A DNA stretch of 64,000 nt from CALMBW01 sp963779645 (GCA_963779645.1 CAVZYX010000005.1:1116001-1180000); one strand, 5' to 3'; numbered from the stretch's first letter, positions 24,682 to 34,074 are shown. Numbers and translations: made by a program. The notes: generated by a model not told the origin, from the sequence alone.

Positions 24682-25554
24682 TTAGATATCTGCTGAGAAT
24701 GTGTCGCACCGGGCGGGATCGCCCGAGTCGAAACCGGTTCGGAACCACTCAACGCGTTGTTCGGAGGTTCCGTGCGTGAACGTTTCTGGGTTGACCCGGC
24801 CCCCGGCTTCTTCCTGGAGACGATCGTCCCCAACGGCGGCAGCTGCTTCCAAACCTTCTTGAAGGTCTCCGGACTCGAGGATCTTGCGTTCGTAGGTGCT
24901 GTGAGCCCACACCCCCGCCAGACAGTCGGCTTGAAGCTCGAGCATCACCGATAGCTCGTTGGCTCGATCGGGATCGGACTGTTGCTGACGAGTGATGTCG
25001 GAATTGATCCCCAGCAGGTTCTGGACGTGATGCCCGATCTCGTGCGCCAAGACGTATGCCTGAGCGAAATCTCCCGGGGCTCCGTACTGACTCCTCAGGT
25101 CCTTGAAGAAATCGAGATCGATGTAGACGCGCTTATCCGGCGGACAGTAGTGGGGTCCGTACTGGGAACGAGCGCCTCCGCACTGCGATTGCGTTCTAGA
25201 GTCGAACAACACCAACCCGGCTCGCTCGTACGTGTCATCGGATCCTCTGAAGGCTTCTTCCCAGAAGTTCTGGATGTCATCGATGAGGAACGACATGAAG
25301 TCAACGAGCTTGGCGTCGGGGTCCGGGCCGGAGGGCGGAGCTTCGGCCGGTTCACCGCCGGACAGCCCACCGAGGATGTCCTCGATGTTGGGCGCATCCT
25401 CACCGCCGGTGAACTGACTGACAAGGAAGAAGATCCCCACGATGACGAGCCCCGGGATCCCCAGAGCACCGAGCGGGATGCCCGAACCCCCGCCGGAGGC
25501 ACCTCTTCTATCGATGATGTCCCCGCTACGACGCCGGGGCCGCTTCCACTTCAT
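24682..25554 (-). CDS. YpfJ-type neutral zinc metallopeptidase
   Basis: 290 residues. A basic, glycine-rich cytoplasmic start (RPRRRSGDIIDRRGASGGG) leads to one membrane helix (IPGLVIVGIFFLVSQF) and an extracytoplasmic domain. The zinc site is AHEIGHHVQNLLG (His171, Glu172, His175), with the downstream ELQADCLAG supplying the third ligand; YCPPDKRVYIDLDFF and the end FRTGFDSGDPARCDTF are typical of family PF04228. It is a membrane-bound protease of unknown target. It stands alone, 58 bases from the divergent hydrolase. Confidence 0.9.
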   Translation of the reverse strand: MKWKRPRRRSGDIIDRRGASGGGSGIPLGALGIPGLVIVGIFFLVSQFTGGEDAPNIEDILGGLSGGEPAEAPPSGPDPDAKLVDFMSFLIDDIQNFWEEAFRGSDDTYERAGLVLFDSRTQSQCGGARSQYGPHYCPPDKRVYIDLDFFKDLRSQYGAPGDFAQAYVLAHEIGHHVQNLLGINSDITRQQQSDPDRANELSVMLELQADCLAGVWAHSTYERKILESGDLQEGLEAAAAVGDDRLQEEAGGRVNPETFTHGTSEQRVEWFRTGFDSGDPARCDTFSADI

Positions 25555-25611
25555 CGTTCTCCCTCATATGTCATCTAGCCCCTCTACCCTCAAGCCGAGC
25601 AAGCGACACCT

Positions 25612-26412
25612 ATGCTGACAACCATGGACGTGTCGTTGCACAGCGAGTGGGTCGGCGTCGACCGGTGGAAGCTCCACTGCCTCGTGTCGGATGGAACGCC
25701 GAGGCACGAGTATCCACCCGTCGTGCTCGTGCACGGGTTGGGCGTGTCATCACGCCACATGGAGCCTGCCGCTAGGCACTTCGGCCCCCGTTTTCGTGTT
25801 TATGCCCCCGATCTTCCCGGTTACGGACGGAGCCCGAGACCGTGGGAGGTGTTCGGGGTAAAAGATCTCGGTCGGATCCTCGAACGCACTCTGGATGAAC
25901 TCGGCGTGGAGCGAGCGGTGTTCGTTTCTATCTCGTTCGGTTGTCAGATCGTCGTTGAACTGGCTGCCGAGGCTCCAGAGAGGGTTGCCGCTTGCGTACT
26001 CGTGGGACCGACAGTAGATGTTGGCGCTCGCAACGCTCCTAGTCAGGTACTTCGCCTCCTACTGGATGCGCCGCAGGAACCACTGTCGCTGATGCCTGTG
26101 ATCTTCCGCGACTACTCCGCCTTCGGGGTCCGTCGAGGAGCGATAACCCTCTGGCACGCTCTCGCCGACGATGTGGTCGGCAAGCTTCCCCGCATCCAAG
26201 CCCCCACGTTGATCGTTCGGGGCGAGAACGATCCGATCGTTCCCCGTTCGTGGACGTCACGCATGCTGGATCTGTTGCCCAACGGATCGTTCACGGAGAT
26301 CCCAGGGGCCGCACACGCGGCGAATTTCAGTCATCCAGAAGAACTTGCGCGCCTCACCGAATCGTTCCTTCGTGAGAAGAAACTTCTGGCCGGAACCTCT
26401 AGAACTCCTTGA
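25612..26412 (+). CDS. Alpha/beta hydrolase
   Basis: 266 residues. Family features: oxyanion HGLGVSSRHMEPAAR, the strand-loop YAPDLPGYGRSPRP, nucleophile Ser in VSISFGCQ (a Ser replaces the first Gly of the usual GxSxG), acid Asp in GENDPIVP and His in PGAAHAANFSHPEE. ATG 25612 and ATG 25624 are both possible starts. The substrate is unknown; it could be an esterase, a haloperoxidase-like enzyme or a C-C hydrolase. Its end overlaps the convergent binding protein by 14 bases. Confidence 0.85.
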   Translation: MLTTMDVSLHSEWVGVDRWKLHCLVSDGTPRHEYPPVVLVHGLGVSSRHMEPAARHFGPRFRVYAPDLPGYGRSPRPWEVFGVKDLGRILERTLDELGVERAVFVSISFGCQIVVELAAEAPERVAACVLVGPTVDVGARNAPSQVLRLLLDAPQEPLSLMPVIFRDYSAFGVRRGAITLWHALADDVVGKLPRIQAPTLIVRGENDPIVPRSWTSRMLDLLPNGSFTEIPGAAHAANFSHPEELARLTESFLREKKLLAGTSRTP

Positions 26413-27868
26413 CCCAATCGTCGATCGTGTGCCACCTGCGGTCCACGCTGCACTTGGCTTCGTGGACGTGGGTTTCGTCGGCTCCGAAGTGATCGTCCGG
26501 CGTGAAGCTGAGGTGGGGTCCGATCCCATTGAATAGATTCTTGGAACGCTCTAGCGCATATATGAAGCGTTCGCGTGTGAGGTTCGGACCAACCTGCTCA
26601 AGCATCGCGTGGAGAGCTTTAGCTCCCGACCAACCGAGCCACATGAAGTCGTCCCCATCCGGCGCGTCTGGATCTGGATAGAGCTCCCGCACGGCCTTGC
26701 GGAACTCGGGATCGTATTTGTCGGAGTCGACCCAGGCGGGGAACGGAGCGAACATCTTTGCGCCTTCGAGCGCTTGGCTCTGGCAGCCGGCTGTCGCAAC
26801 CGCGTTGAAGGTCATCTGGACGCCGGCTGCGACCCACTGTGGGTGGTAGTTCTGGGAGCCGGCGGCGCTGAGCATCTGCAGGAAGAAGACCGGCGCCAAC
26901 AACAGGTTTACGTTCTCGATCCCTTGCAGTCGCAGGTCGGTAACGACTGCCTGAGCTTCACTGGCACCCGCTGTTTTAGAGATCGCCCGGTCGAAGTCCA
27001 ACGGCATCCCGCGGTCTTCCATCGCTGTGGCGAAGGCCTCGTGTCCGTCCTGGAACGTCGCTGTGTTGAACCAGACCATCCCGTTCTTCTCGTCCGCGCC
27101 ACCAAGGCGTGACTCGATCATGTCTGCAAGAAGCGGTTGCTGGTCGGGGTAGGTCATCGAAACTGCGAAGTAGGTAGGCAGACCGGTGAGAGCGAGCTCG
27201 GTCACCCCGGAAGAAAGGTATGGAACCCCGACCCCGTTCGCGTACCGTGCACAGGCTTGGATCTGATCGGTGCCCGCTGCACCCGAGAGCATGAACACCT
27301 TGTCGTCTTCAACCATCTGTCGGCATACAGCGACAGCCTGCGAGGGGTTGTAGTTGTCGTTGCGAAGGACGATGTTGACGTCGCGCCCGTGGATCTTGAT
27401 GCCCTTGTGCTTCAGCCATTCCCAGTAGATCTTTGCGCCCTTGTTGGCCGAATCTGACGGCACCGGGGCCGCACCCGTTATGGGCGCATGCGCACCCAGC
27501 ATGATCGTGTCATCGGTGACACCGGTGCTGTCTCCACCGGCCACAGGGGGACCGTCATCGTCGGGGTCGTCGGTTCCCGGATCGGTGGTGTCGGTGTTGT
27601 CGTTCGAGGTGTCGGTCGTTGTAGTGGTGTCGCCGAAATCTGAGGTGGTGGTGGTTCCTTCTGCCAGTTCCTCGGCCGTGGCGAGGACCTCACCCGTGGT
27701 TTCGTCGATGAGGTTGCCTTCGGCGTCGAGGGTGGTGCCCTCGGGAAGTGCGGCCCCCGCGAGAGTCACGCCCTGGTCGCTGACAAGGCCCGGTTTCTGG
27801 CCGCAGGCCGCGGCGACTAGAACAGCACAGATGGCCACGGCGAGGCGAAGCCCGTGTGAGCGAAACAT
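26399..27868 (-). CDS. Branched-chain-amino-acid-type ABC substrate-binding lipoprotein
   Basis: 489 residues. Lipoprotein leader with Cys22 (AVLVAAACGQ), then an unusual Thr/Asp-rich linker of about 50 residues (GTTTTSDFGDTTTTTDTSND onward) before the Peripla_BP_6 fold (IMLGAHAPITGAAPVPSDSA; FMLSGAAGTDQIQACARYAN). Such proteins deliver amino acids, amides or aromatic acids to an ABC importer, but no permease or ATPase gene is near. It therefore shares a transporter elsewhere or acts as a sensor. Confidence 0.85.
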   Translation of the reverse strand: MFRSHGLRLAVAICAVLVAAACGQKPGLVSDQGVTLAGAALPEGTTLDAEGNLIDETTGEVLATAEELAEGTTTTSDFGDTTTTTDTSNDNTDTTDPGTDDPDDDGPPVAGGDSTGVTDDTIMLGAHAPITGAAPVPSDSANKGAKIYWEWLKHKGIKIHGRDVNIVLRNDNYNPSQAVAVCRQMVEDDKVFMLSGAAGTDQIQACARYANGVGVPYLSSGVTELALTGLPTYFAVSMTYPDQQPLLADMIESRLGGADEKNGMVWFNTATFQDGHEAFATAMEDRGMPLDFDRAISKTAGASEAQAVVTDLRLQGIENVNLLLAPVFFLQMLSAAGSQNYHPQWVAAGVQMTFNAVATAGCQSQALEGAKMFAPFPAWVDSDKYDPEFRKAVRELYPDPDAPDGDDFMWLGWSGAKALHAMLEQVGPNLTRERFIYALERSKNLFNGIGPHLSFTPDDHFGADETHVHEAKCSVDRRWHTIDDWVKEF

Positions 27869-28008
27869 CAGATCCCCCTGTACTTCCCCTGCGATTGGAC
27901 GCCCAGCATAGCGCCGGGCCTTGGTTGTGTTGAGGGGGTTTCGTCACTTATGTCGGAACTCCTGTTCCAGGGGGCGTGGGACCACTTGGCCTGCGTCGGC
28001 CATGGGTT

Positions 28009-28060
28009 TTTGGACGTTCCGCCACAAGGGATTTGGACGTTACGCCCGAATAATCCCTTT
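28009..28060 (+). promoter_or_regulatory. Candidate operator: direct repeats plus inverted repeat before the copper protein
   Basis: TTTGGACGTT(C/A)CGCC occurs twice, at 28009-28023 and 28032-28046, 23 bases apart (about two helix turns). Overlapping it, AAGGGATT (28026-28033) and AATCCCTT (28052-28059) form an inverted repeat. The site is 55 bases before the start at 28115 and in the longest non-coding stretch nearby (27869-28114). Copper-responsive control is a guess. Confidence 0.4.
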
Positions 28061-28114
28061 CAGGGAGGGGTAAGTCTGCCTTGCCCTGCTAGCGAGGCAA
28101 CCAAGGAGGCTGGG

Positions 28115-29815
28115 ATGCGACGCACGGTTACCGCCGCCGCTGTCTGCGCACTGCTCGCGATCACTTTGATCCCTGCAGGAGCGACGCCGCGACATCAGGG
28201 TCCCAAGACGATCACTTTGAAAGGCGAGGGGGCGCTGCTCGGCCCCGGAGCCCCAGCCGATCTCACGGTTGCCGTGGACGGTCCCGAGAATCGGGCGATG
28301 GCGTGGGTGCCGCAACCAGCCGGAACGAAGAAGTGGATCACTCTCGACTACGGCCCTTACGTGATCAATCCCGGCTCCGACTTCTCGCGGATGGATGTCG
28401 AGATCGCGGGAGCGAGTGGCTACGCGGTGAGCTTCGAGCCGATCGTGGTCGACGTGAATGAGCAGCCTCTGCCGAGTCACAAGATCCACATCCACCACGC
28501 GCACTGGTACTGGCTCGACCCACAGCAAGAGGGCTACCACCGTTGGTTCTACGGAACGGGCGAGGAGCGAACGCAGGGCAGCCTCTGGCCGATAGCGAAG
28601 GCCGATCCGCGTTTCTCCGACGGGCTGCGATACGGCGTGTACCTCGAGCAGGGTGAGCGTCTCGGCTTCCTTTCGATGCTGCACAACAAGACCTCCGAGG
28701 CGTTAACCGTCTACCTGCGAGTGCGCATCGAGTATGTCTACGGCACCCAAGAGTCCATCAAAGAGGCGAAGGGCTGGGACTTCCACAACGTCCAGCCGGC
28801 CCTGATCGGCTCGACGTTCAACGTTCCGCGCGGCGGGATGTTCACCTATCCGCTCGACACCACCGAGGACTCCATCGGCCCGCACTCGAACTATCACAAC
28901 CCCTTCGGCAACACCGAGGTCGTTCCTGGTGTCGGACAGGTCGCGACGGTGCCGTACAGCGGGACGGTGATCGTGGGGGCCGGACACGCGCACCCCGGCT
29001 CGAAGGCGGTGGTGTTGTCGAACCTCGGCCCCAAGGACAACCCGTGCCCCGATGACGGTGATCAGTTTCCCGGTGTGACTGCGGCGTACTCGCGCAACAT
29101 CACCCGCAACGGTGTTTTCCCATCAGAAGAGTTCCAGATGGGACTGACGCAGCAGGCGTGGCGGATGTACGTGAACAAAGGCGACCGCTTGGTGCTGAAC
29201 GCGGTCTACGACGGAACCGACTACGCGTTCAACGACGCGATGAGCTACTTCGGGTTCTATACGGACCTCGCGGAACCACCAACTGCGAAGCAGCGGTGCA
29301 AGGTCGAACTCTTAGGGGATCCGAAGGCGTCTCGCGACGAGATCTCATGGACGCAGCCGAACCAGAAGTGGGCCGAGCATCACGCGATGGATGCGTGTAC
29401 GAAGTGCGACACGCCAACCAAGCCACCAGAGCCGGGGGCGGAAACGAACACGGTTCACATCGCCGGGTTCACCTATCTACCGGGCAACATCGGCTACGAA
29501 GGTTCACCACTCGGCCCGCCGGTCGTGAATCAAGGTGATGATCTGACGTTCATCAACGAGGATTACGCGGCCGGTGCCGTGCGTCACAGCGTGACGTCCT
29601 GCAAGGCGCCGTGCAACGGCGACTACGTCGTCAACTATCCCTTCTCCGACGGCACGTTCCATTCTGGTGCTCTCGGATACATGTGGGAAGAGACGTACAT
29701 CAACGCGCGCACCGAACCGACCTGGACACTTGATACGTCTGAGATGAAACCCGGTTGGTACACGTACTACTGCGTGCTTCATGCACAGATGCGAGGTTCG
29801 TTTTTTATCAAGTAG
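28115..29815 (+). CDS. Secreted PHM/DBM-like copper protein fused to a cupredoxin domain
   Basis: 566 residues from ATG 28115 (AAGGAGG upstream), with a signal peptide (TVTAAAVCALLAITLIPAGA). Residues about 40-390 resemble the two-domain core of peptidylglycine/dopamine monooxygenases: a His pair at 127-128 (KIHIHHAHWYW), His190 (LSMLHNKT) as third CuH-type ligand, HxH at 291/293 (GAGHAHPGSK) and Met376 in NDAMSYFGFY, which parallels DEMCNxYIMYY of PHM. Order and rough spacing match PHM (108-172-242/244-314), with longer insertions here. The C-terminal domain is a cupredoxin with type 1 copper ligands His491, Cys553, His556 and Met559 (YYCVLHAQMRGSF). It could oxidise a substrate outside the cell, with the cupredoxin passing electrons. 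The first domain is recognised by motif only. Confidence 0.72.
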   Translation: MRRTVTAAAVCALLAITLIPAGATPRHQGPKTITLKGEGALLGPGAPADLTVAVDGPENRAMAWVPQPAGTKKWITLDYGPYVINPGSDFSRMDVEIAGASGYAVSFEPIVVDVNEQPLPSHKIHIHHAHWYWLDPQQEGYHRWFYGTGEERTQGSLWPIAKADPRFSDGLRYGVYLEQGERLGFLSMLHNKTSEALTVYLRVRIEYVYGTQESIKEAKGWDFHNVQPALIGSTFNVPRGGMFTYPLDTTEDSIGPHSNYHNPFGNTEVVPGVGQVATVPYSGTVIVGAGHAHPGSKAVVLSNLGPKDNPCPDDGDQFPGVTAAYSRNITRNGVFPSEEFQMGLTQQAWRMYVNKGDRLVLNAVYDGTDYAFNDAMSYFGFYTDLAEPPTAKQRCKVELLGDPKASRDEISWTQPNQKWAEHHAMDACTKCDTPTKPPEPGAETNTVHIAGFTYLPGNIGYEGSPLGPPVVNQGDDLTFINEDYAAGAVRHSVTSCKAPCNGDYVVNYPFSDGTFHSGALGYMWEETYINARTEPTWTLDTSEMKPGWYTYYCVLHAQMRGSFFIK

Positions 29816-29940
29816 CGCCAAAGTTCTTGCTCGTAGAGGGACGTATGTAGGCGAAGCAGGCTCTTTGCGTATGGCGCGATGCGGCGACCTCTGTTTGCAT
29901 ACCTCGGGTCCGAAGATCCGGAGCGATCCAGGGGGAATCC

Positions 29941-30540
29941 ATGCCGACCATCGACATGGCCACGCGCGCCCGGGGTGCCTTACAGCGAACCGTTGCACTC
30001 CTTATCATTGCGTTGCTGGCAACCGTCGTTCTGTCACCGACGCAAGCAGGTGCGGCAGAGCTTGGTAGGAAACATCGAAGTCGCGTTGCTCGAATCGACG
30101 CGCGCACACCGGGCCGCCATATGCCTTTGCCGCGTCGCGTACTTAAGTCCTGGGAACTCACACGTAGTCATCACGACTACCCAGCGTGGGACGGCGACGT
30201 CAAGATAGGAACACCCATCTTTGCCATCCGCGCGGGGAAAGTCTTCATGGTGCTGCGAAGTGGCGCCTGCGGCAACGGGGTCATGATCCGAGCGATCGAC
30301 AACTTCACTTACCTCTACTGCCACGGGAAGAAGATCCTGGTCAACGAGGGGGAGCGTGTGAAGGCCGGTGAGAGGATCATGCGCAGCGGGATGACAGGCA
30401 GCGCCTCGAATCCGCACTTGCACCTTCAGCTAACGAGCCCGTCCGGTCAGAAGCGATGCCCCCAAAGGCTCCTGAGGGCCGAGTGGCGAGGGCGCCGCAT
30501 CCCGACCAACAAAGCACCGGCAGGGGGCTGTTCCTACTAG
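29941..30540 (+). CDS. Secreted M23 (LytM) family peptidase
   Basis: 199 residues. Signal peptide (TVALLIIALLATVVLSPTQA), a short basic segment, then a LytM domain with zinc ligands His78 and Asp84 (SHHDYPAWDGDVKIGTPIFA) and His159/His161 (NPHLHLQLTSP). The usual Gly-Tyr loop reads CGNGVMIRAIDNFTYLYCHG. It would cut peptidoglycan cross-links. ATG 29941 follows CAGGGGG. The 125 bases before it hold no recognisable riboswitch. Its TAG shares the bases CTAG with the stop of the convergent gene. Confidence 0.88.
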   Translation: MPTIDMATRARGALQRTVALLIIALLATVVLSPTQAGAAELGRKHRSRVARIDARTPGRHMPLPRRVLKSWELTRSHHDYPAWDGDVKIGTPIFAIRAGKVFMVLRSGACGNGVMIRAIDNFTYLYCHGKKILVNEGERVKAGERIMRSGMTGSASNPHLHLQLTSPSGQKRCPQRLLRAEWRGRRIPTNKAPAGGCSY

Positions 30541-31784
30541 GAGTCGCGCAGTCGAGCTTGCTTGTGTGCGTCGATCTCCTTGGAGGCTTTGACCCCGCGA
30601 TCGCGCAGTGCGAAGAAGATCAACCGTTTGCGGTCCATCACGAAGAAGCGCTTCGCATGTTTGCGTAGAGCGCGGCGGTCGATCTCGACACCGAGACCCG
30701 GCCCGGTTGGTACGTCAAGTTCTCCTTTGGAGTGAAGGAAGGGTTGCGTCAACATCGCATCGCGCGCTTCGGGGATCCACCCAGGGGGATCATATGGATA
30801 CTCGAGATGGTTGCCTTCGACCAAGCCGGACGCAACGAAGAGTTGAAGGTTCACGGCGAAGCCAACACCGTTGGTCCATGTATGAGGTGTGTACCTGACT
30901 CCATGTTGTTTACAAAGTTCGATGATCCGGTGCGTCTGTTGGATCCCACCGGTAAAGATCGCGTCGGGTTGGAAAACCGAATAGCACTTGCGTTCGATCA
31001 TCATCTTCAGTTCGGGCAACGCGGAGGTATGCAGTTCGCCTCCGGCGATCGGAACCTTCGAGTAAGCAGTCAATGCGCTTAAGTCTTCATAAGAGTCCAT
31101 GGGCAAAGGTTCTTCGATCCACGAGATGGCGTTGTCGGCGCACACATCCGCGAAACGTTTAGCGCGATCGAGATCCCACAGTGGAGCTTCGGCGATCGCG
31201 CTCACGCGCCACGCCTGGTTGGCATCGACACCGATCTCGAGGCGATCACCGACAGCTTGAGCGGTCGCGGTTACCTGGGCGATGTCAGACGCTTCGTCTT
31301 CATGCACTCGGATCTTGATCGCATGGAATCCTTCTGCCGCTCTTTGTTCGGCTTCGGCGATCCTGTCGTGCGGAGCCCTCACTTCGCCCGTTGACGCGTA
31401 CAGATGTACGCGGCCCGGGTTCTTCCCGCCGAGCAATTCGTACACGGGCTTGTTTGCGATCTTGCCCTTGATGTCCCAGAAGGCAGGCTCGATCCACCAG
31501 TTGCGCCACCCGAGGTAGCTCATCTCCCGGAGGCGCTGTTGGACCATGTCTATGTCGGTCGCGTCTTCGCCTATGAGGTACGGACCGAGCAGGTCTCCTA
31601 GCCCCCTGCGCTCCTTCGAGATGGCAGGCCCCGCACTCCACCCCTCGACGCCGCTTTCCGTGATGACGCGCAGCAACGTGGCGCGGTTCTCGTTCTGGGG
31701 GAACCCGGGGATCCAGGAGGGATGGAACGTAGCCGGCAGCGGGGAAGCGAAGTGGTACAGCTCGACCCGAGCCACCCTGTCCAT
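30537..31784 (-). CDS. Mandelate racemase / enolase-superfamily sugar-acid dehydratase-like enzyme
   Basis: 415 residues. Capping domain (residues 1-130) then barrel with the catalytic Lys motif HAIKIRVH (KxR variant as in mandelate racemase/gluconate-type members), metal ligands VDANQAW (Asp), EEPLP (Glu), GGEL (Glu), and YTPHTWTNG, whose His is the second base, as in the mandelate racemase subgroup. Likely substrates are sugar acids or other alpha-hydroxy acids. A basic C-terminal extension (about 40 residues; KHAKRFFVMDRKRLIFFALR) is unusual. It starts ten bases past the probable end of the STAND gene. Confidence 0.82.
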   Translation of the reverse strand: MDRVARVELYHFASPLPATFHPSWIPGFPQNENRATLLRVITESGVEGWSAGPAISKERRGLGDLLGPYLIGEDATDIDMVQQRLREMSYLGWRNWWIEPAFWDIKGKIANKPVYELLGGKNPGRVHLYASTGEVRAPHDRIAEAEQRAAEGFHAIKIRVHEDEASDIAQVTATAQAVGDRLEIGVDANQAWRVSAIAEAPLWDLDRAKRFADVCADNAISWIEEPLPMDSYEDLSALTAYSKVPIAGGELHTSALPELKMMIERKCYSVFQPDAIFTGGIQQTHRIIELCKQHGVRYTPHTWTNGVGFAVNLQLFVASGLVEGNHLEYPYDPPGWIPEARDAMLTQPFLHSKGELDVPTGPGLGVEIDRRALRKHAKRFFVMDRKRLIFFALRDRGVKASKEIDAHKQARLRDS

Positions 31785-31793
31785 CCCCGAATC

Positions 31794-33951
31794 CTAGGCC
31801 CCGGAGATTCTTTGTAAGAATGTTATCGAGCGCTTGCTCGAACGCGTCTTCCGGAACCTCGTCGATGTCCATATTGAGATCCATCCAGCACTGCATGTTG
31901 GTGGCGATGGCGAGCCCGTAACGGTCTCCGGCCTTGCTGAGTGACTCGATGGCGGCGCGGATCATCGGCATCGTGTTCTCCGGCTCGATCACCGACGACA
32001 CCATCCCCAGCGCGATCTGACACAGACCCAATGCCTCGAGATCTCCGAGTGCGTCCAAGCGGCCTTGCGCTTCCACAAGAAGTCCGACCGCCGGCCCGGC
32101 GTCGCCGATCAAGAGAGCCATCGCGCCCTGAGCTGCGATGGCACGGGCTCGCCATAGTTCCGACACCTCTCCCTCGGCGCGGGCGATCCGTTCACCGAGC
32201 TCGCGTCCTTGTGCGGCTCGTCCGCGGATCCACCAGAAAGGCCACATGGCCCAACCCGCCTGGGCAGCTTCTTCGACGCGTCCCGAATCGATCAGGTGGT
32301 TCATCGCGCGGTGGATGTTGCTCTCGTCGGCTTGAATCTTGTTCAAAGCCTCTACCTGTCTAGAACCGCGCAACCCCGGCCCTATCTCCTGCACCAGCTC
32401 GTAGAAGTAGTCGGCGTGCTTGTCGAGGATGTCCTCCTTCTCTCCCGAAGCCTCGAGCGATTCCCACGCGTACTCGCGGATCGTTTGATAGAAGACGAAG
32501 CGAGGATCGAACCCGATCTCTCGGGGACGAACCATGCTGTTTTCGATCAAGGCCTGCAGAGCATCAAGGACGTCTAGATCGCCGCCGGGGTTGCACACCG
32601 CGTCTGCCGCGTCGAGTGTGAAACCACCACCGAAGACCGACAATCTGCGGAAGAACACACGGTGATCATCCGAGAGGAGATCGACGCTCCAGCCGATGGT
32701 GTCGTGCATCGTCTTATGTCGCTCGGGCAGGTCGGTCGACCCACCACGTAGCAGTGCGAATCGATCCTCGAGGCGGTTGAGTATCTGGGTGGGCAGTAAC
32801 AACGAGGTGCGGGCCGCAGCCAGTTCGATCGCCAGTGGAAGGCCGTCGAGCCGCCGGCATATCTCGGCAACGGCCACCATCTCCTCCTGATTTCCAGAGG
32901 GGCTTCTCCGGGCGCGTGCAAGGAACAGCTCTACGGAATGCGCGTCGAGCGAGCCGCGATCAGGCACGCCGAGCGGGTCGAGTAGGTATTCGATCTCTGT
33001 TCGCAGGCGAAGAACCGCACGACTCGTCACGAGGATCTTTAGTCGAGGGCAAGCCATGAGCAGCTCCACGAGAAACTCGCCGGCCTCGATCACTTGCTCG
33101 AAGTTGTCGATGATCAACAAGAGTTCTTTGTCGGCGAGAGTGCGCGACAGCAGCTCGAACGGATCGGGAGTTGCTATCCGCTCCACGATGTCGAGACTTG
33201 CGGCGATCTGCATCGGAACCTGGTCGGCGCTGCGTACGCTTTCGAGCATCACGAAGTGCGTGCCGTCAGCGAAGCTCTCTTTGAGATCGTGTCCGATCTC
33301 GATCGCCAAGCGGCTCTTACCGACACCACCCGGCCCCACCAGCGTGACTAGACGAGCATCCTTGTTGATGAACAGCTCGGTGATATTCGAGATCTCTTGC
33401 TCGCGGCCCACGATCGGCACGTACGCGGCGGGCATCCTTACTTTCAACCCGGCGCGACTTCCAGATGACTTCGATGCCGTTGTGAAACTCTCGGTGAGGA
33501 GCAAAGCGATGTCGTCCAAGAGGAGCTTGCCGAGTTCCTCTGGTGTTTCGAACTTCTTGTACGAGGTTCCGCTGGCTGCGATCCTCTCCAGCAGATCCCT
33601 CAAGCCCGGGTCTCGTCCCGGGGCCGGTTCCTTCACGTAGATCAACTTGGGCATGTCATCACTAAGTTCGAACTCGTCCTCGATCCCCGAGATCTCCATG
33701 TCGGGTGCCGTCCATCCGTAGCTCTCCCAGTAGATGCCCACGAAGATGTCGCTCTGGTCGAGGTAAGCGCGATAGAGGTCGCGCGGGGGATGGGGTCGCG
33801 CTCCCGTCTCGAAGAGGATCGGATGGAGACGCATCTCACCGATGTTCGAACGAGCCACCGCTCGCTCTTCGGCCAACTCTCTGATGGTCGAGCTGATGAA
33901 GACCCGAAGTCTTTGATCCGGCGTGAGGATGGAGGGGGATCGATCGTTCAT
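31794..33951 (-). CDS. DUF4062 - STAND (NB-ARC) ATPase, 3' end disturbed
   Basis: Signalling ATPase. N-terminal DUF4062 (residues about 12-155; RVFISSTIRELAEERAVARS, DIFVGIYWESYGW), then a STAND NTPase with Walker A GPGGVGKSR, Walker B LLLIIDNFE, the sensor TSRAVLRLR and GLPLAIELAAAR, a winged-helix part and TPR-like helices (ALNKIQADESNIHRAMNHLI). As read, the frame has no stop before 31300 and would run 485 bases into the next gene as Arg/Pro-rich shadow sequence. A shift of one base near 31800-31860 would end it at the TAG 31794-31796, ten bases before the next start; that end is used here. Such proteins are regulators or phage-defence effectors; the class is clear, the role is not. Confidence 0.75.
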
Positions 33952-34074
33952 CGCAGTCAGGTTACGGGGTGGGGAGCACTAGCGACTTACCCGACGCCTC
34001 CGTATTTCGACGGACCTAAGCAAGCTTTTCTGTGCGGGATCTGCCCCCTGTGAGGTGACGATTCTTACAAAGAA
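31808..34074. repeat. 14-base inverted repeats bracketing the STAND gene
   Basis: TTCTTTGTAAGAAT at 31808-31821 and its exact complement ATTCTTACAAAGAA at 34061-34074. The left copy lies in the last codons of the STAND gene (ILTKN), the right copy in the gap between the STAND start and the channel stop. No target duplication or transposase is seen. Chance cannot be excluded for a 14-base pair at this distance. Confidence 0.45.

Noticed and set aside
29816..29940. c-di-AMP riboswitch before the M23 peptidase
   Set aside because: Cell-wall hydrolases often have one in Actinobacteria, but the conserved core sequences are not visible here.
31300..31793. C-terminal extension of the STAND protein
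   Set aside because: Arg/Pro/Gly-rich sequence that mirrors the enolase-superfamily gene in another frame; not a real domain.
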